11,671 bases of DNA from Actinomycetes bacterium (GTDB taxonomy: Bacteria > Actinomycetota > Acidimicrobiia > Acidimicrobiales > JAKAOS01), in contig JAJYGW010000040.1 of assembly GCA_021790615.1 (NCBI GenBank), positions 1 through 11,671 of the forward strand, in the 5' to 3' direction. The notes beneath the pieces are model-generated. The model saw only the letters and a list, made by a program, of their open reading frames with translations, did no database searches and was not told the origin of the DNA. Each line of letters opens with the position of its first letter. Position 1 is the first letter of the stretch. A program made the translations under genes and the position numbers. Below are positions 1 to 6,665 of this stretch, one piece after another.

Positions 1-69
1 ACCGCAGGCGTGACCGGTTCGATGCAGATCGCGACGCTCGTGATCATGACGAGGCTCGCGTCGTCATGA
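1..69 (+). CDS. 3' end of an unknown gene (partial, cut by left edge)
   Basis: Reading frame 1 is open from the window edge to a TGA at 67-69 and encodes 22 residues ending in ...LVIMTRLASS. Third codon positions are almost all G or C (about 19 of 22). The other frame open through this stretch ends many codons in T, so frame 1 looks like the coding one. The stop overlaps the ATG of the next gene as ATGA (66-69), a typical actinobacterial operon joint. The visible tail is moderately hydrophobic and could end in a membrane helix. Too little is present to name a family. The alternative is that the downstream frame extends leftwards and this is non-coding. Confidence 0.5.
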   Translation, partial: TAGVTGSMQIATLVIMTRLASS

Positions 70-566
70 ACCGTGCCCCGGGATCTCTTGGTGCAGCGAC
101 TCCTGCCGGTAGCTCAGGTCCACATCCGATCCGCGGCTCCGGTGGTGCTCCAGGGCGCCTCCTTGACCGTAAGCTCCCGCCTGTAGCGGAGATGGCCGTG
201 GGGGCGATGGCGCTCGTCGTCGTCGGTGGCATCTACCTTGCCTCACATCTGCCGAAGGCGGCGCCTCTCGGTCCGGCTGTGGGGCTGCTGGCCGCTGCCG
301 GAGCACTCCTTCTTGCTGATGTAGCCGTCGTGAGCCGCATCAGCGACTTCGCCTGGGACGCTTTCTTCAAAGTCGGTGGCTGGGCCCTGCTGGCTTATGT
401 CGTGATCGCGGGCATGCTCGAATATGTCTTCGTGCTGGACCACACACGCGGCTCGATACTGGTTGTGATAACGCTCATGCTTCTCGTCTTCGCGCTTGCC
501 ATTCCCCTGCTCATGGCCTTCTCTGTGGCCCGCTATCAACGGCCCGGCGAGAATTCCCGCACCTGA
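66..566 (+). CDS. Four-helix integral membrane protein, unknown function
   Basis: A 166-residue protein that I do not recognise. Residues 1-40 are a Gly/Pro/Ser-rich hydrophilic N-terminus. Four hydrophobic segments follow at roughly 42-61, 68-90, 100-123 and 130-154, then a short polar tail. This suggests a small inner-membrane protein with both ends on the same side. The ATG at 66 is chosen because it overlaps the TGA of the upstream frame (ATGA, translational coupling). Only a weak purine stretch (GAGG near 52-55) could serve as ribosome site. The N-terminal codons have a lower GC third position than the rest, so a later start such as Met43 is possible. It converges on the kdp operon across a gap of under 100 bp, which gives no functional link by itself. 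Confidence 0.6.
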   Translation: MNRAPGSLGAATPAGSSGPHPIRGSGGAPGRLLDRKLPPVAEMAVGAMALVVVGGIYLASHLPKAAPLGPAVGLLAAAGALLLADVAVVSRISDFAWDAFFKVGGWALLAYVVIAGMLEYVFVLDHTRGSILVVITLMLLVFALAIPLLMAFSVARYQRPGENSRT

Positions 567-597
567 GCGCATTGTCATAGGCCTGGAATAACGTGCG

Positions 598-612
598 GGC
601 GAGTGTCTCGCC
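598..612. terminator. Possible terminator hairpin between convergent genes
   Basis: GGCGAG (598-603) and CTCGCC (607-612) form a perfect 6-bp stem around a TGT loop, lying 32 bp after the stop of the membrane-protein gene. No real U tract follows (only TT), so intrinsic termination is uncertain, though actinobacterial terminators often lack one. Confidence 0.35.
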
Positions 613-654
613 TTGGACGACGCCGCCGATCTGCCGACCCCGCCTCCCTGAACG

Positions 655-670
655 GCCTAGCGACCTAGGC
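655..670. terminator. Short hairpin over the stop codon of the operon-end usp gene
   Basis: GCCTAG (655-660), loop CGAC, CTAGGC (665-670) is a perfect 6-bp stem. It includes the TAG stop (665-667, minus strand) of the universal stress gene that ends the kdp operon. It could take part in ending the operon transcript or in 3'-end protection. There is no U tract, and the function is inferred only from its position. Confidence 0.3.
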
Positions 671-1252
671 GCCGTCGCTGCGGCCGCCGAGCGCCGGTGC
701 ATTCGCAAGGACAACGGGGCAGTTCACAAAGACAACGGGGCAGTTGCTCTGGCGTACGATCCGGCGCGAGACGCTCCCGAACAGCGCCGCCCTGAGCACG
801 CCGCTCAGTCGTCCGCCAAGGATGATGGCACACGCGCCTATCGCTCCTGCCTCGTGCACGATCGCCTGTGCTACGTTAGCCCGGCTGGCCTCGCGCACGA
901 ACCCGCTCGCAGCGAGCCCAGCTCGACGTAGCCGGGAGACCGCATCGAGAGTGACCGAGGCTGCCTCGACCGGAGTTTCGAGAAAGAATTGACTCCCACG
1001 GCAGAAGTCGTATTCCCTTACGTGAACGACGCGGAGCTCGCCGCCGAGCCCATAGGACAGCGACGCTATCGTTTCGAGCACCCGTTGCTCCAGGTCCGAA
1101 CCTGCGTAGGCCAAGAGGATCGGCTTGTGGGACTGGCAAGTGGAGCCACGGTCGGGCTCGTCTACGGGCAGGTCGCGCTGGTGTTGCAGATATGCGACGG
1201 CCTCTTCCACGAGGCGGGAACCGTCGCGATCAGCGTCCCTGCGCCTTGCCAC
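665..1252 (-). CDS. Universal stress protein (UspA family), last gene of the kdp operon
   Basis: A 195-residue protein with one UspA-type Rossmann-like domain from about residue 43 (first strand KPILLAYAGSD), after a charged N-terminal extension containing a likely helix. UspA proteins are soluble stress or energy signalling proteins, many of which bind ATP. The C-terminal signature here is GGRLSGVLRAALFGSVSRR, then NCPVVFV. It is a degenerate version of the usual G-x2-G-x9-G-S/T loop because the second glycine is not in register, so ATP binding is doubtful. The start chosen is the GTG one base after the kdpF-like TGA (TGA-G-GTG). The open frame runs further upstream but through kdpF. GTG 1210 is an alternative. 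The end of the protein carries an in-frame duplication (see repeat at 707-745). Co-transcription with the pump implies a role linked to K+ stress, but that is inference. Confidence 0.8.
   Translation of the reverse strand: MARRRDADRDGSRLVEEAVAYLQHQRDLPVDEPDRGSTCQSHKPILLAYAGSDLEQRVLETIASLSYGLGGELRVVHVREYDFCRGSQFFLETPVEAASVTLDAVSRLRRAGLAASGFVREASRANVAQAIVHEAGAIGACAIILGGRLSGVLRAALFGSVSRRIVRQSNCPVVFVNCPVVLANAPALGGRSDGA
707..745. repeat. Two-copy tandem repeat, 21-bp period, inside usp 3' end
   Basis: The 18-mers at 707-724 and 728-745 match at 17 of 18 positions with a 21-bp period. On the coding (minus) strand they encode NCPVVFV followed by NCPVVLA, so seven codons covering the last beta strand of the Usp fold are duplicated in frame. 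Confidence 0.85.
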
Positions 1253-1253
1253 C

Positions 1254-1343
1254 TCAGAGCTTTTCCGGGTAGAGCATTGCGTAGAACAAGAAGACCAGCA
1301 GGGCGATGCTGATGACGAAAGCGGCGACTTCAATGATGCTCAT
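1254..1343 (-). CDS. kdpF: KdpF-like single-helix subunit of the K+ ATPase
   Basis: A 29-residue protein, the same length as E. coli KdpF. It begins MSIIEVAAFV, is hydrophobic almost throughout (one membrane helix over about residues 5-23) and ends FYAMLYPEKL. That ending closely resembles the Y-A-L-L-R-P-E-R/K-F ending common to actinobacterial KdpF. KdpF binds the KdpABC complex in the membrane and stabilises it. A weak ribosome site (AGGAA, minus strand) sits just upstream. Unusually, it lies after kdpC rather than before kdpA. It is 36 bp downstream of another tiny membrane protein and one base ahead of the usp GTG. The match is by eye on a very short peptide, but length, hydrophobicity, C-terminal motif and context agree. 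Confidence 0.75.
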   Translation of the reverse strand: MSIIEVAAFVISIALLVFLFYAMLYPEKL

Positions 1344-1379
1344 GGCGGGTTCCTAACCGATCTGGTGATTTCTCTGGGG

Positions 1380-1475
1380 CTAGAGGCGCTCACATGCTTT
1401 GGTGTAGAGCCAGAACAAGGCGAACACGACAACGACTGCCACGATCCCTCCGATGGTTTCCCAGGTGTAGGCCAT
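1380..1475 (-). CDS. 31-residue single-helix membrane protein, possible second KdpF-type subunit
   Basis: A micro-ORF too short for routine calling. ATG at 1475 follows an excellent ribosome site (AAGGAG, minus strand, 5 nt before the start) and TAG is at 1380-1382. It begins MAYTWETIGG, continues with a Val/Phe/Leu-rich helix (about residues 8-24) and ends LYTKACERL. It lies 23 bp after kdpC and 36 bp before the KdpF-like gene, within the same transcript. Its layout (short polar start with Glu6, one helix, basic end in E-R-L) parallels the neighbouring KdpF-like peptide, which ends E-K-L. It may therefore be a KdpF paralogue or an unrelated accessory helix of the pump. The strong ribosome site and operon position make it likely to be expressed. 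The function is not shown by the sequence. Confidence 0.65.
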   Translation of the reverse strand: MAYTWETIGGIVAVVVVFALFWLYTKACERL

Positions 1476-1498
1476 CTCGTCTCCTTCTTGATCGGGGC

Positions 1499-2080
1499 TT
1501 ACCGTTTGGCGAGCTTGAGCAACGCCAGGTTCAGCTCGAGGACGTTGACGTACGGGGCTCCGTAGATCCCGAGGAACCGACCGCTCACATGCTGGGCGAC
1601 CAGGTTCCGCACGGTACCGACAGGCAGGTGGTTCGCCTTGGCCACCCTCGGCACCTGTAGATAGGCGGCGGCTGGAGAGATGTCGGGGTCGAGACCGCTC
1701 GCTGAGCTCTCGACCAGGCCCGGCGGGACCTGTGTGGCTTTCACGCCAGGGTTCTCCTTGAGGACGGTGGCGAGGTTGGTGCGGATCTCTTGGAGCAGTG
1801 CCGGGTTGGTCGGCCCATAGTTGCTTGCCGCTGAGGATGCCGCGTTGTAGGGCGGAGAGGTCGCGCTCGGCCTGCCCTCGAAAAAGCGGGCGGAGGTGAA
1901 CTGCTGGCCGATGAGGCGTGACCCCACTACGCGGCCGTTGTACTTGACCATGCTGCCATTGGCCTGGCCCGAGAAGGCAGCCTGGCCAATGGCAACTATG
2001 AGCAGGTTGTACCCGAGACCGAGGACCACCAGGAACAGGAGCACCAACCGAAGGGCACTCCAGATCACCTTGAGACGCAT
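1499..2080 (-). CDS. kdpC: Potassium-transporting ATPase subunit C (KdpC)
   Basis: A 193-residue accessory subunit of the KdpFABC pump. It has one N-terminal membrane helix (about 8-33) and a periplasmic-side domain, and is thought to act as a catalytic chaperone raising the affinity of KdpB for ATP. Family motifs in order: GSRLIGQQF (53-61), GRPSA (69-73), SNYGPTNP (86-93), VPPGLVESSASGLDPDIS (118-135) and VNVLELN (178-184). Length is normal for the family. The start is supported by AAGGAGG just ahead of the ATG. It lies 61 bp after kdpB and 23 bp before the 31-residue ORF. The highly conserved S-G-S-G-L-D-P-H-I-S motif reads S-A-S-G-L-D-P-D-I-S here. Confidence 0.96.
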   Translation of the reverse strand: MRLKVIWSALRLVLLFLVVLGLGYNLLIVAIGQAAFSGQANGSMVKYNGRVVGSRLIGQQFTSARFFEGRPSATSPPYNAASSAASNYGPTNPALLQEIRTNLATVLKENPGVKATQVPPGLVESSASGLDPDISPAAAYLQVPRVAKANHLPVGTVRNLVAQHVSGRFLGIYGAPYVNVLELNLALLKLAKR

Positions 2081-2141
2081 TGCTCCTCCTTCTCGGCGCC
2101 TACCCGCACTTCGATGCCCGTCACCTTCGTCGTCGCCGCGG

Positions 2142-4271
2142 TCATCGGGCCGTCGACACCAGGTGCAGCGCGGTCACGATCATGTCGATCAGCTTGATAC
2201 CGGCAAAGGGCAGGATCAGCCCGCCGAGCCCGTAGATCAACAGGTTCTTTCGCAGGATGGTCGCCGCGGTCGTCGCCCGGTAGCGAACTCCCCGCAGCGC
2301 GAGCGGGATGAGCGCAGGGATGATCAACGCATTGAAGATGATCGCCGACAAGATGGCTGTCTCAGGCGATGTCAGGTGCATGATGTTCAGAGCGTTCAGC
2401 CCGGGGTACGCCACGACGAACATGGCCGGGATGATCGCAAAGTACTTGGCGACGTCGTTCACCACCGAGAAGGTGGTCAGCGCCCCCCGGGTGATGAGGA
2501 TCTGCTTCCCGACCTCGACGATCTCGATGAGCTTGGTGGGGTTGGAGTCGAGGTCGATCATGTTGCCGGCCTCGCGGGCCGCCATCGTGCCGGTGTTCAT
2601 CGCGACCGCCACGTCCGCGTTGGCGAGCGCTGGCGCGTCGTTGGTCCCGTCCCCGACCATCCCGACCATGTAGCCCTCGGCCCGGATCGACTTCACGTAC
2701 TCCATCTTGCGCTCGGGGGTCGCCTCTGCGAGGAAGTCGTCCACACCGACCTCGCGGGCGATCGCGTCCGCGGTGATCGGGTTGTCGCCGGTGATCATGA
2801 CGGTCTTGATGCCTGCGGCACGCAGTGAGGCCAGGCGCTCCTTGATCCCAGGCTTGACCACGTCCTTCAACTCGACCGCGCCCAGGATCTGCCGGTTCTC
2901 GGCGACTAGCAGCGGAGTGCTGCCAGCCCGGGAGATCTGCTCCACCACCGCAGCGGTCTGCGGATCCAGCTCGACCTCGGCCCAGCGCGCCACCGACTCT
3001 GCCGCGCCCTTGCGGATCTGGCGACCGTCGAGGTCGACCCCGCTCATGCGCGTCTGGGCACTGAAGGGCACGAACTCAACGTGCCCGCTATCGAGATCCG
3101 GAGCCCGCAGGTCATAGCGCTCGTTGGCCAGCACGACGATGGAGCGGCCCTCGGGGGTCTCGTCCGCGAGCGAGGACAGCTGGGCTGCCTCGGCCAGGCG
3201 ACGCTCCTCGACGCCGGGCGACGGTGTGAATGAAGTGGCCTGACGGCTTCCCATCGTGAGGGTGCCGGTCTTGTCGAGCATGATGACGTTGACGTCGCCG
3301 GCAGCCTCCACGGCCCGGCCGGAGAGAGCGAGGACGTTGCGCTCGAGGAGCCGGTTCATCCCCGAGATCCCGATCGCCGACAGCAGCCCGCCGATCGTGG
3401 TCGGGATGAGAGCGACGAGGAGCGCGATGAGGACGGTGACCGACACCGGGGCGTGGGAGTAGACCGAGAACGGCGCGACCGTGACTACGACGACGAGGAA
3501 GATCAGGGTGAGGCCGGCGAGGAGCAGCGCCAGCGCGATCTCGTTGGGGGTCTTCTGGCGGACGCCGGCCTCGATGAGGGCGATCATCCGGTCGAGGAAC
3601 GATTCCCCGCGCCCTGCAGTGATCTTCACCCGGATCTCGTCGGAGAGCACCGTGGTGCCACCTGTCACCGCGCTACGGTCGCCGCCGGACTCCCGGATCA
3701 CCGGGGCCGATTCGCCGGTGATCGCCGACTCGTCCACCGACGCGATGCCCTCGATGACCTCGCCGTCGCCGGGGATCACCTGGCCCGCGGCGACCACGAC
3801 GACGTCCCCGGGCACGAGCGCGGTGGCAGGGACCACCTCGATCCCGCTCGGGGTCTCCTTTAGCGCCTCTGTCTCGGTCCGGGTCCTGCGAAGCTCGTCG
3901 GCGTGCGCCTGGCCCCGTCCTTCGGCCATTGCCTCGGCGAAGTTGGCGAAGAGCACTGTCAGCCACAGCCAGATGGCGATCTGACCCGTGAAGGAGAACA
4001 GCCCGAGTCGCCCCGATGCCAGGTAGCGCAGCGCGTCGGCGGTCGTGAAGAGCGATCCGACCTCGACCACGAACATCACCGGGTTGTGGGTAAGCGCTCG
4101 CGGATCGAGCTTGCGCAGCGACTCGCGCAGGCTCCGGTGCACCAGGTCCTTGTCCCACATGCTCATCGCCCGGCGGCGACCCCGTGGGCTCTCCCCTGCG
4201 ACTGGCTCGCCTTCGTGGGCGAGTGCGGTGCCGGTCGCACCGACCTGGCCCGTCGCGTCCAACTCGCTCAT
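2142..4271 (-). CDS. kdpB: Potassium-transporting P-type ATPase subunit B (KdpB)
   Basis: The ATP-hydrolysing subunit of KdpFABC (709 residues; E. coli 682), an integral membrane P-type ATPase. Visible landmarks: actuator motif TGES (185-188), whose serine is the inhibitory phosphorylation site in E. coli; IPTTIGG in the membrane (about 289-295); phosphorylation motif DKTGTLT with Asp333; FSAQTRMSG (403-411) and KGA (421-423) in the nucleotide domain; TGDN (494-497); GDGTNDAP (540-547); and NDVAKYFA (605-612), which carries the buried Asp606/Lys609 pair used to couple transport. All key residues are intact. The frame is open further upstream, into kdpA. ATG 4271 (MSELDATG) is chosen because GGAGG lies 8 nt ahead of it and the longer form would overlap kdpA. 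The extra N-terminal ~35 residues are polar. Confidence 0.97.
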   Translation of the reverse strand: MSELDATGQVGATGTALAHEGEPVAGESPRGRRRAMSMWDKDLVHRSLRESLRKLDPRALTHNPVMFVVEVGSLFTTADALRYLASGRLGLFSFTGQIAIWLWLTVLFANFAEAMAEGRGQAHADELRRTRTETEALKETPSGIEVVPATALVPGDVVVVAAGQVIPGDGEVIEGIASVDESAITGESAPVIRESGGDRSAVTGGTTVLSDEIRVKITAGRGESFLDRMIALIEAGVRQKTPNEIALALLLAGLTLIFLVVVVTVAPFSVYSHAPVSVTVLIALLVALIPTTIGGLLSAIGISGMNRLLERNVLALSGRAVEAAGDVNVIMLDKTGTLTMGSRQATSFTPSPGVEERRLAEAAQLSSLADETPEGRSIVVLANERYDLRAPDLDSGHVEFVPFSAQTRMSGVDLDGRQIRKGAAESVARWAEVELDPQTAAVVEQISRAGSTPLLVAENRQILGAVELKDVVKPGIKERLASLRAAGIKTVMITGDNPITADAIAREVGVDDFLAEATPERKMEYVKSIRAEGYMVGMVGDGTNDAPALANADVAVAMNTGTMAAREAGNMIDLDSNPTKLIEIVEVGKQILITRGALTTFSVVNDVAKYFAIIPAMFVVAYPGLNALNIMHLTSPETAILSAIIFNALIIPALIPLALRGVRYRATTAATILRKNLLIYGLGGLILPFAGIKLIDMIVTALHLVSTAR

Positions 4272-4317
4272 CTGCGCCACCTCCATTGAGACATGGCTCG
4301 TGCTGACATCTCGACGC

Positions 4318-6036
4318 TCACCCGCCGAAGAGCTTTCCGGCATGAGCGGCGAACTGCTCGGCGAAAGGACCAAGCGCGAGCGCAGGGAAGAAGATCAGCG
4401 CGCCCACCACGACGACCGTGCCGGTGAGCAGTCCCGTGAAGAGCGGACCATGGGTGGGGAAGGTGCCGGCGCTCTCGGGGATCCGTTGCTTTTTCGCCAA
4501 GGACGCGCCCATGGCGACGAGCGGGATGTACATGGGAAAGCGCCCGAGCAGCATGGCGAGGCCCACTGTCGCCGAGTACCACGGCGACGCCGAGTTGAGA
4601 CCGCCGAAGGCAGACCCGTTGTTGCCCACGCCGGAGGAGAAGGCGTAGAGGACCTCGGAGAGGCCGTGCGGGCCGGGATTGAAGATGCCCGACGTCCCCG
4701 CTTTGAGCGCCACCGATAGCGCGGCGAGGATCAAGATGACAAGGCTCGGCACGATCATCGTGAGCACCGCCATCTTCACTTCGAAGGACTCGATCTTCTT
4801 GCCGAGGTACTCCGGGGTGCGCCCAACCATCAGCCCGGCGAGGAAGAGCGCGAGCACCGCGTAGGCGATCATGCCGACCATCCCCACACCCCAGGACCCG
4901 AAGATCACCTCGCCGGTCATCATGTTGAACAGCGGGACCAGGCCGCCGATGGGAGTCAAGCTGTCGTTTGAGGCGATGACTGAGCCCCAGGAGACGGCGG
5001 TCGTCGAGTTCTCGAACAGAGAAGTGGTGCCAATCCCGAACCGACTGTCCTTGCCCTCCATGTTGTGGCTGGCCGCCAGGTGGATACCGTGGGCGGCAAG
5101 CGCCGGGTTGCCGGCGGCCTCGAAGTGGTACATGGCGATGGCGCCGATCACGAACAGGATCGCCATGGAGGCGAAGATGGGATAAGCCTGGCGCAGGGTC
5201 TTCACCATCTTGCCGAACAAAAAGACACACGCCACTGGCACGCTGAAGCCCAAGATCAGCTGGAAGAAGATCGACGCGGCGTTGGGACCGGCGAAGGGCT
5301 GGGCGGCGTTCATGTTGAAAAAGCCGCCGCCGTTGTCGCCGAGTTGCATGATCGAGGTCATTGAGGCCACCGGGCCCTGGGCGATCACCTGCTTGTGTCC
5401 CTGCAGCGTGCGCACGACGGTGTAGGCGTGCAGGTTCTCGGGGCTGCCGAGCGCCAGCAGCACGATCGCTCCGATCACCGCCAGGGGGATTGACACCCAC
5501 AGCAGCGTGCGGACGAAGTCTCGCCAGAAGTTCCCGATGGTGTTGGCGTTGTGTCGGGAGAACCCGCGGACGACTGCCAGGAACAGGCAGATTCCCGTCA
5601 CCGGGGACAGGAATTGCTGGACGGTGAGCCACATCTGGGAGAGGTAGCTGAGCGTCGTCTCACCGCTGTAGTTCTGCCAGTTCGTGTTCGTCATGAAGCT
5701 GATAGAGGTGTTCAGGTTCACCCAGAACGGCACCTGGTGCATGTGGGCCGGGTTGAAGATCGTCAGCACCGGTTGCAGGGCGAGGAGCACCATCAGGACG
5801 ACGAAGCCCGCGACGTTGACGGCGAGGAGGACGAAGACGTAGCGAGTCCAGTGCATCTCGACCGTGGGGTCGATCCCACAGAGGCGGTAGACGCCGCGCT
5901 CGCAGGGGCCAAGGACGCGATCCATGAAGGTCCGGCCGCCTTCGAGCGCGTTGTACATGTACTTGCTCAAGAAGTAGCCGACGGCGGTTACTACGGCGAG
6001 GAGGACGAAGATCTGCAGGATGCCTTGCCAGGTCAC
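4318..6036 (-). CDS. kdpA: Potassium-transporting ATPase subunit A (KdpA)
   Basis: The K+-binding, channel-like subunit (572 residues, about ten membrane helices, superfamily of K+ transporters). The four filter loops are recognisable: [11 protein letters not shown] (116-126), GDNGGGFFN (233-241), SWG (349-351) and GNNGSAF (471-477). [16 protein letters not shown] (401-416) and GRF (498-500) are also typical. The usual second loop is G-T-N-G-G-G; here Thr is replaced by Asp234, and the third loop has Trp350 where Cys or Asn is usual. The start is GTG at 6036, which overlaps the OB-fold stop as GTGA and is preceded by AAGGAG 6 nt upstream, so translation is coupled to that gene. A 46-bp gap separates it from kdpB. 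Confidence 0.97.
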   Translation of the reverse strand: MTWQGILQIFVLLAVVTAVGYFLSKYMYNALEGGRTFMDRVLGPCERGVYRLCGIDPTVEMHWTRYVFVLLAVNVAGFVVLMVLLALQPVLTIFNPAHMHQVPFWVNLNTSISFMTNTNWQNYSGETTLSYLSQMWLTVQQFLSPVTGICLFLAVVRGFSRHNANTIGNFWRDFVRTLLWVSIPLAVIGAIVLLALGSPENLHAYTVVRTLQGHKQVIAQGPVASMTSIMQLGDNGGGFFNMNAAQPFAGPNAASIFFQLILGFSVPVACVFLFGKMVKTLRQAYPIFASMAILFVIGAIAMYHFEAAGNPALAAHGIHLAASHNMEGKDSRFGIGTTSLFENSTTAVSWGSVIASNDSLTPIGGLVPLFNMMTGEVIFGSWGVGMVGMIAYAVLALFLAGLMVGRTPEYLGKKIESFEVKMAVLTMIVPSLVILILAALSVALKAGTSGIFNPGPHGLSEVLYAFSSGVGNNGSAFGGLNSASPWYSATVGLAMLLGRFPMYIPLVAMGASLAKKQRIPESAGTFPTHGPLFTGLLTGTVVVVGALIFFPALALGPFAEQFAAHAGKLFGG

Positions 6037-6431
6037 GGGTCGCTCCTTGTGCCATCTGCTGCATCGAAGCGCTCCGAGCCCTGTGACGGAGCGAGCAGCT
6101 CGTAGAGGGGGTTGAGGATCTCGATGCGGCCGCGGTCGAGCCGAGGCGTCCCATGTGCCATGAGGACCGTGCCCGGGACGAGCCCGGGGATCGAGCGACG
6201 TCCGAGAAACACGAGCACCACCGAGCTGGTCGTGTCGTCGAGCACGGCCTCAAACCGTGGACCATGTGGACCCGGGACGGTCCGGGCAGCAGCGAGCCGG
6301 CCGCGCACAGTAGCGGGCCGGCGGGCGACCAGGTCGTTCACCGAGAGGACCGGTGCGAATCGGTCGTCTCGCCGAGCCCTGTCTGTGCCGGCACTCGGCG
6401 GCAGCGGCTCGATGTCACCAGGGTCGAGCAT
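6033..6431 (-). CDS. OB-fold nucleic-acid-binding-type protein, first main gene of the kdp operon
   Basis: A 132-residue protein with one OB-fold over about residues 40-112: ATVRGRL..., FEAVLDDTTSSVVLVFLGRR, IPGLVPGT, and a closing ILNPLYEL. The pattern V-x-G-x-L ... D-G/T-T ... V-x-L-V-F/W-L-G-R-R-x-I-P-G is that of an actinobacterial OB-fold family. From memory, that family is encoded near the trkA-type potassium genes, so recurrence beside kdp fits. Residues 1-39 and the last ~20 are polar and probably disordered. An in-frame TGA lies directly before the ATG, so this is the earliest possible start in frame. There is no ribosome site of its own, and expression probably depends on the leader ORF that ends there. 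Its TGA overlaps kdpA GTG. Whether it binds RNA, DNA or a nucleotide is unknown. Confidence 0.8.
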   Translation of the reverse strand: MLDPGDIEPLPPSAGTDRARRDDRFAPVLSVNDLVARRPATVRGRLAAARTVPGPHGPRFEAVLDDTTSSVVLVFLGRRSIPGLVPGTVLMAHGTPRLDRGRIEILNPLYELLAPSQGSERFDAADGTRSDP

Positions 6432-6488
6432 TCAATCTTGGGCATGGTCTGCAGTTCCGGGACCATCGCTGTCTCGGTTGTCGGGCAC
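6432..6488 (-). CDS. 18-codon leader ORF ahead of the OB-fold gene
   Basis: GTG at 6488 is preceded by a near-perfect ribosome site AGGAGGT (complement of 6495-6501) with a 6-nt gap. The frame encodes MPDNRDSDGPGTADHAQD, an acidic, non-hydrophobic peptide, and stops with TGA at 6432-6434. The next base is the A of the OB-fold ATG (TGAATG). The OB-fold gene lacks a ribosome site, so ribosomes ending here could restart on it. This may be a regulatory leader peptide, a device for coupled translation, or the real N-terminus of the OB-fold protein separated by a frameshift. No run of one amino acid typical of attenuation leaders is seen. Confidence 0.5.
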   Translation of the reverse strand: MPDNRDSDGPGTADHAQD

Positions 6489-6494
6489 TCGGCG

Positions 6495-6501
6495 ACCTCC
6501 T
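6495..6501 (-). promoter_or_regulatory. Strong ribosome binding site of the leader ORF
   Basis: The complement reads AGGAGGT, the strongest ribosome site in the divergent region, 6 nt from a GTG. It is the only good site upstream of the OB-fold gene and so decides the reading of the operon head. Confidence 0.6.
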
Positions 6502-6588
6502 CTGCCTAGCCACCGTTCGTTTTCGAGGTGGGCGGCGCCTGTCACCGCCGAGGACCTGTTGTAGTCCCGCACGCCACCCGCGACGGGC

Positions 6589-6609
6589 GTTGTTTGCGTG
6601 CTGTTCGCG
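6589..6609 (+). promoter_or_regulatory. Candidate KdpE-type operator: direct repeat with 11-bp period
   Basis: GTTGTTTGCG (6589-6598) and GCTGTTCGCG (6600-6609) match at 8 of 10 positions and are spaced by 11 bp, about one helical turn. OmpR/PhoB-family regulators, to which KdpE belongs, bind as head-to-tail dimers to direct half-sites at this period. It lies 57-77 bp upstream of kdpD and about 100 bp upstream of the leader ORF on the other strand. The sequence does not resemble the AT-rich E. coli KdpE site, so the assignment rests on spacing and context. Confidence 0.35.
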
Positions 6610-6665
6610 CTGATCGCCGGGATATTCACGCGGCGTTACCGGGGCAGGGAAGGGAGGTCGGTACC

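Larger units (their letters stand above)
6489..6665. promoter_or_regulatory. Divergent control region between the kdpABC operon and kdpDE
   Basis: This 177-bp stretch must hold the promoters for the leftward pump operon and the rightward kdpDE genes. It contains the leader ribosome site, a T-rich patch (TTCGTTTTCG, 6516-6525), a direct repeat at 6589-6609, and GGGAGG (6652-6657), the kdpD ribosome site. I see no convincing -35/-10 pair on either strand. No known riboswitch structure is recognisable. Confidence 0.6.

Noticed and set aside
593..992. Plus-strand ORFs at 593-931 and 744-992
   Set aside because: They are antisense to the usp gene, have no family resemblance and no good ribosome site.
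4268..5632. A 454-codon open frame on the minus strand inside kdpA
   Set aside because: It is a GC-driven shadow of kdpA: Arg/Pro/His-rich, no family motif, and entirely within a gene with intact motifs.
6432..6629. A 65-codon ORF ending at the OB-fold start, beginning at GTG 6629
   Set aside because: The GTG has no ribosome site and the upper part would cross the operator and promoter region. Only its last 18 codons, behind AGGAGGT, are supported.
6432..6665. A c-di-AMP (ydaO-type) or other riboswitch ahead of the K+ genes
   Set aside because: Looked for because such switches control K+ uptake elsewhere, but no recognisable conserved core or extended pairing was seen by eye.
6528..6665. 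A 46-residue N-terminal extension of KdpD
   Set aside because: The frame is open, but KdpD homology begins at SLRVYLGAAPG and the GGGAGG site supports ATG 6666.
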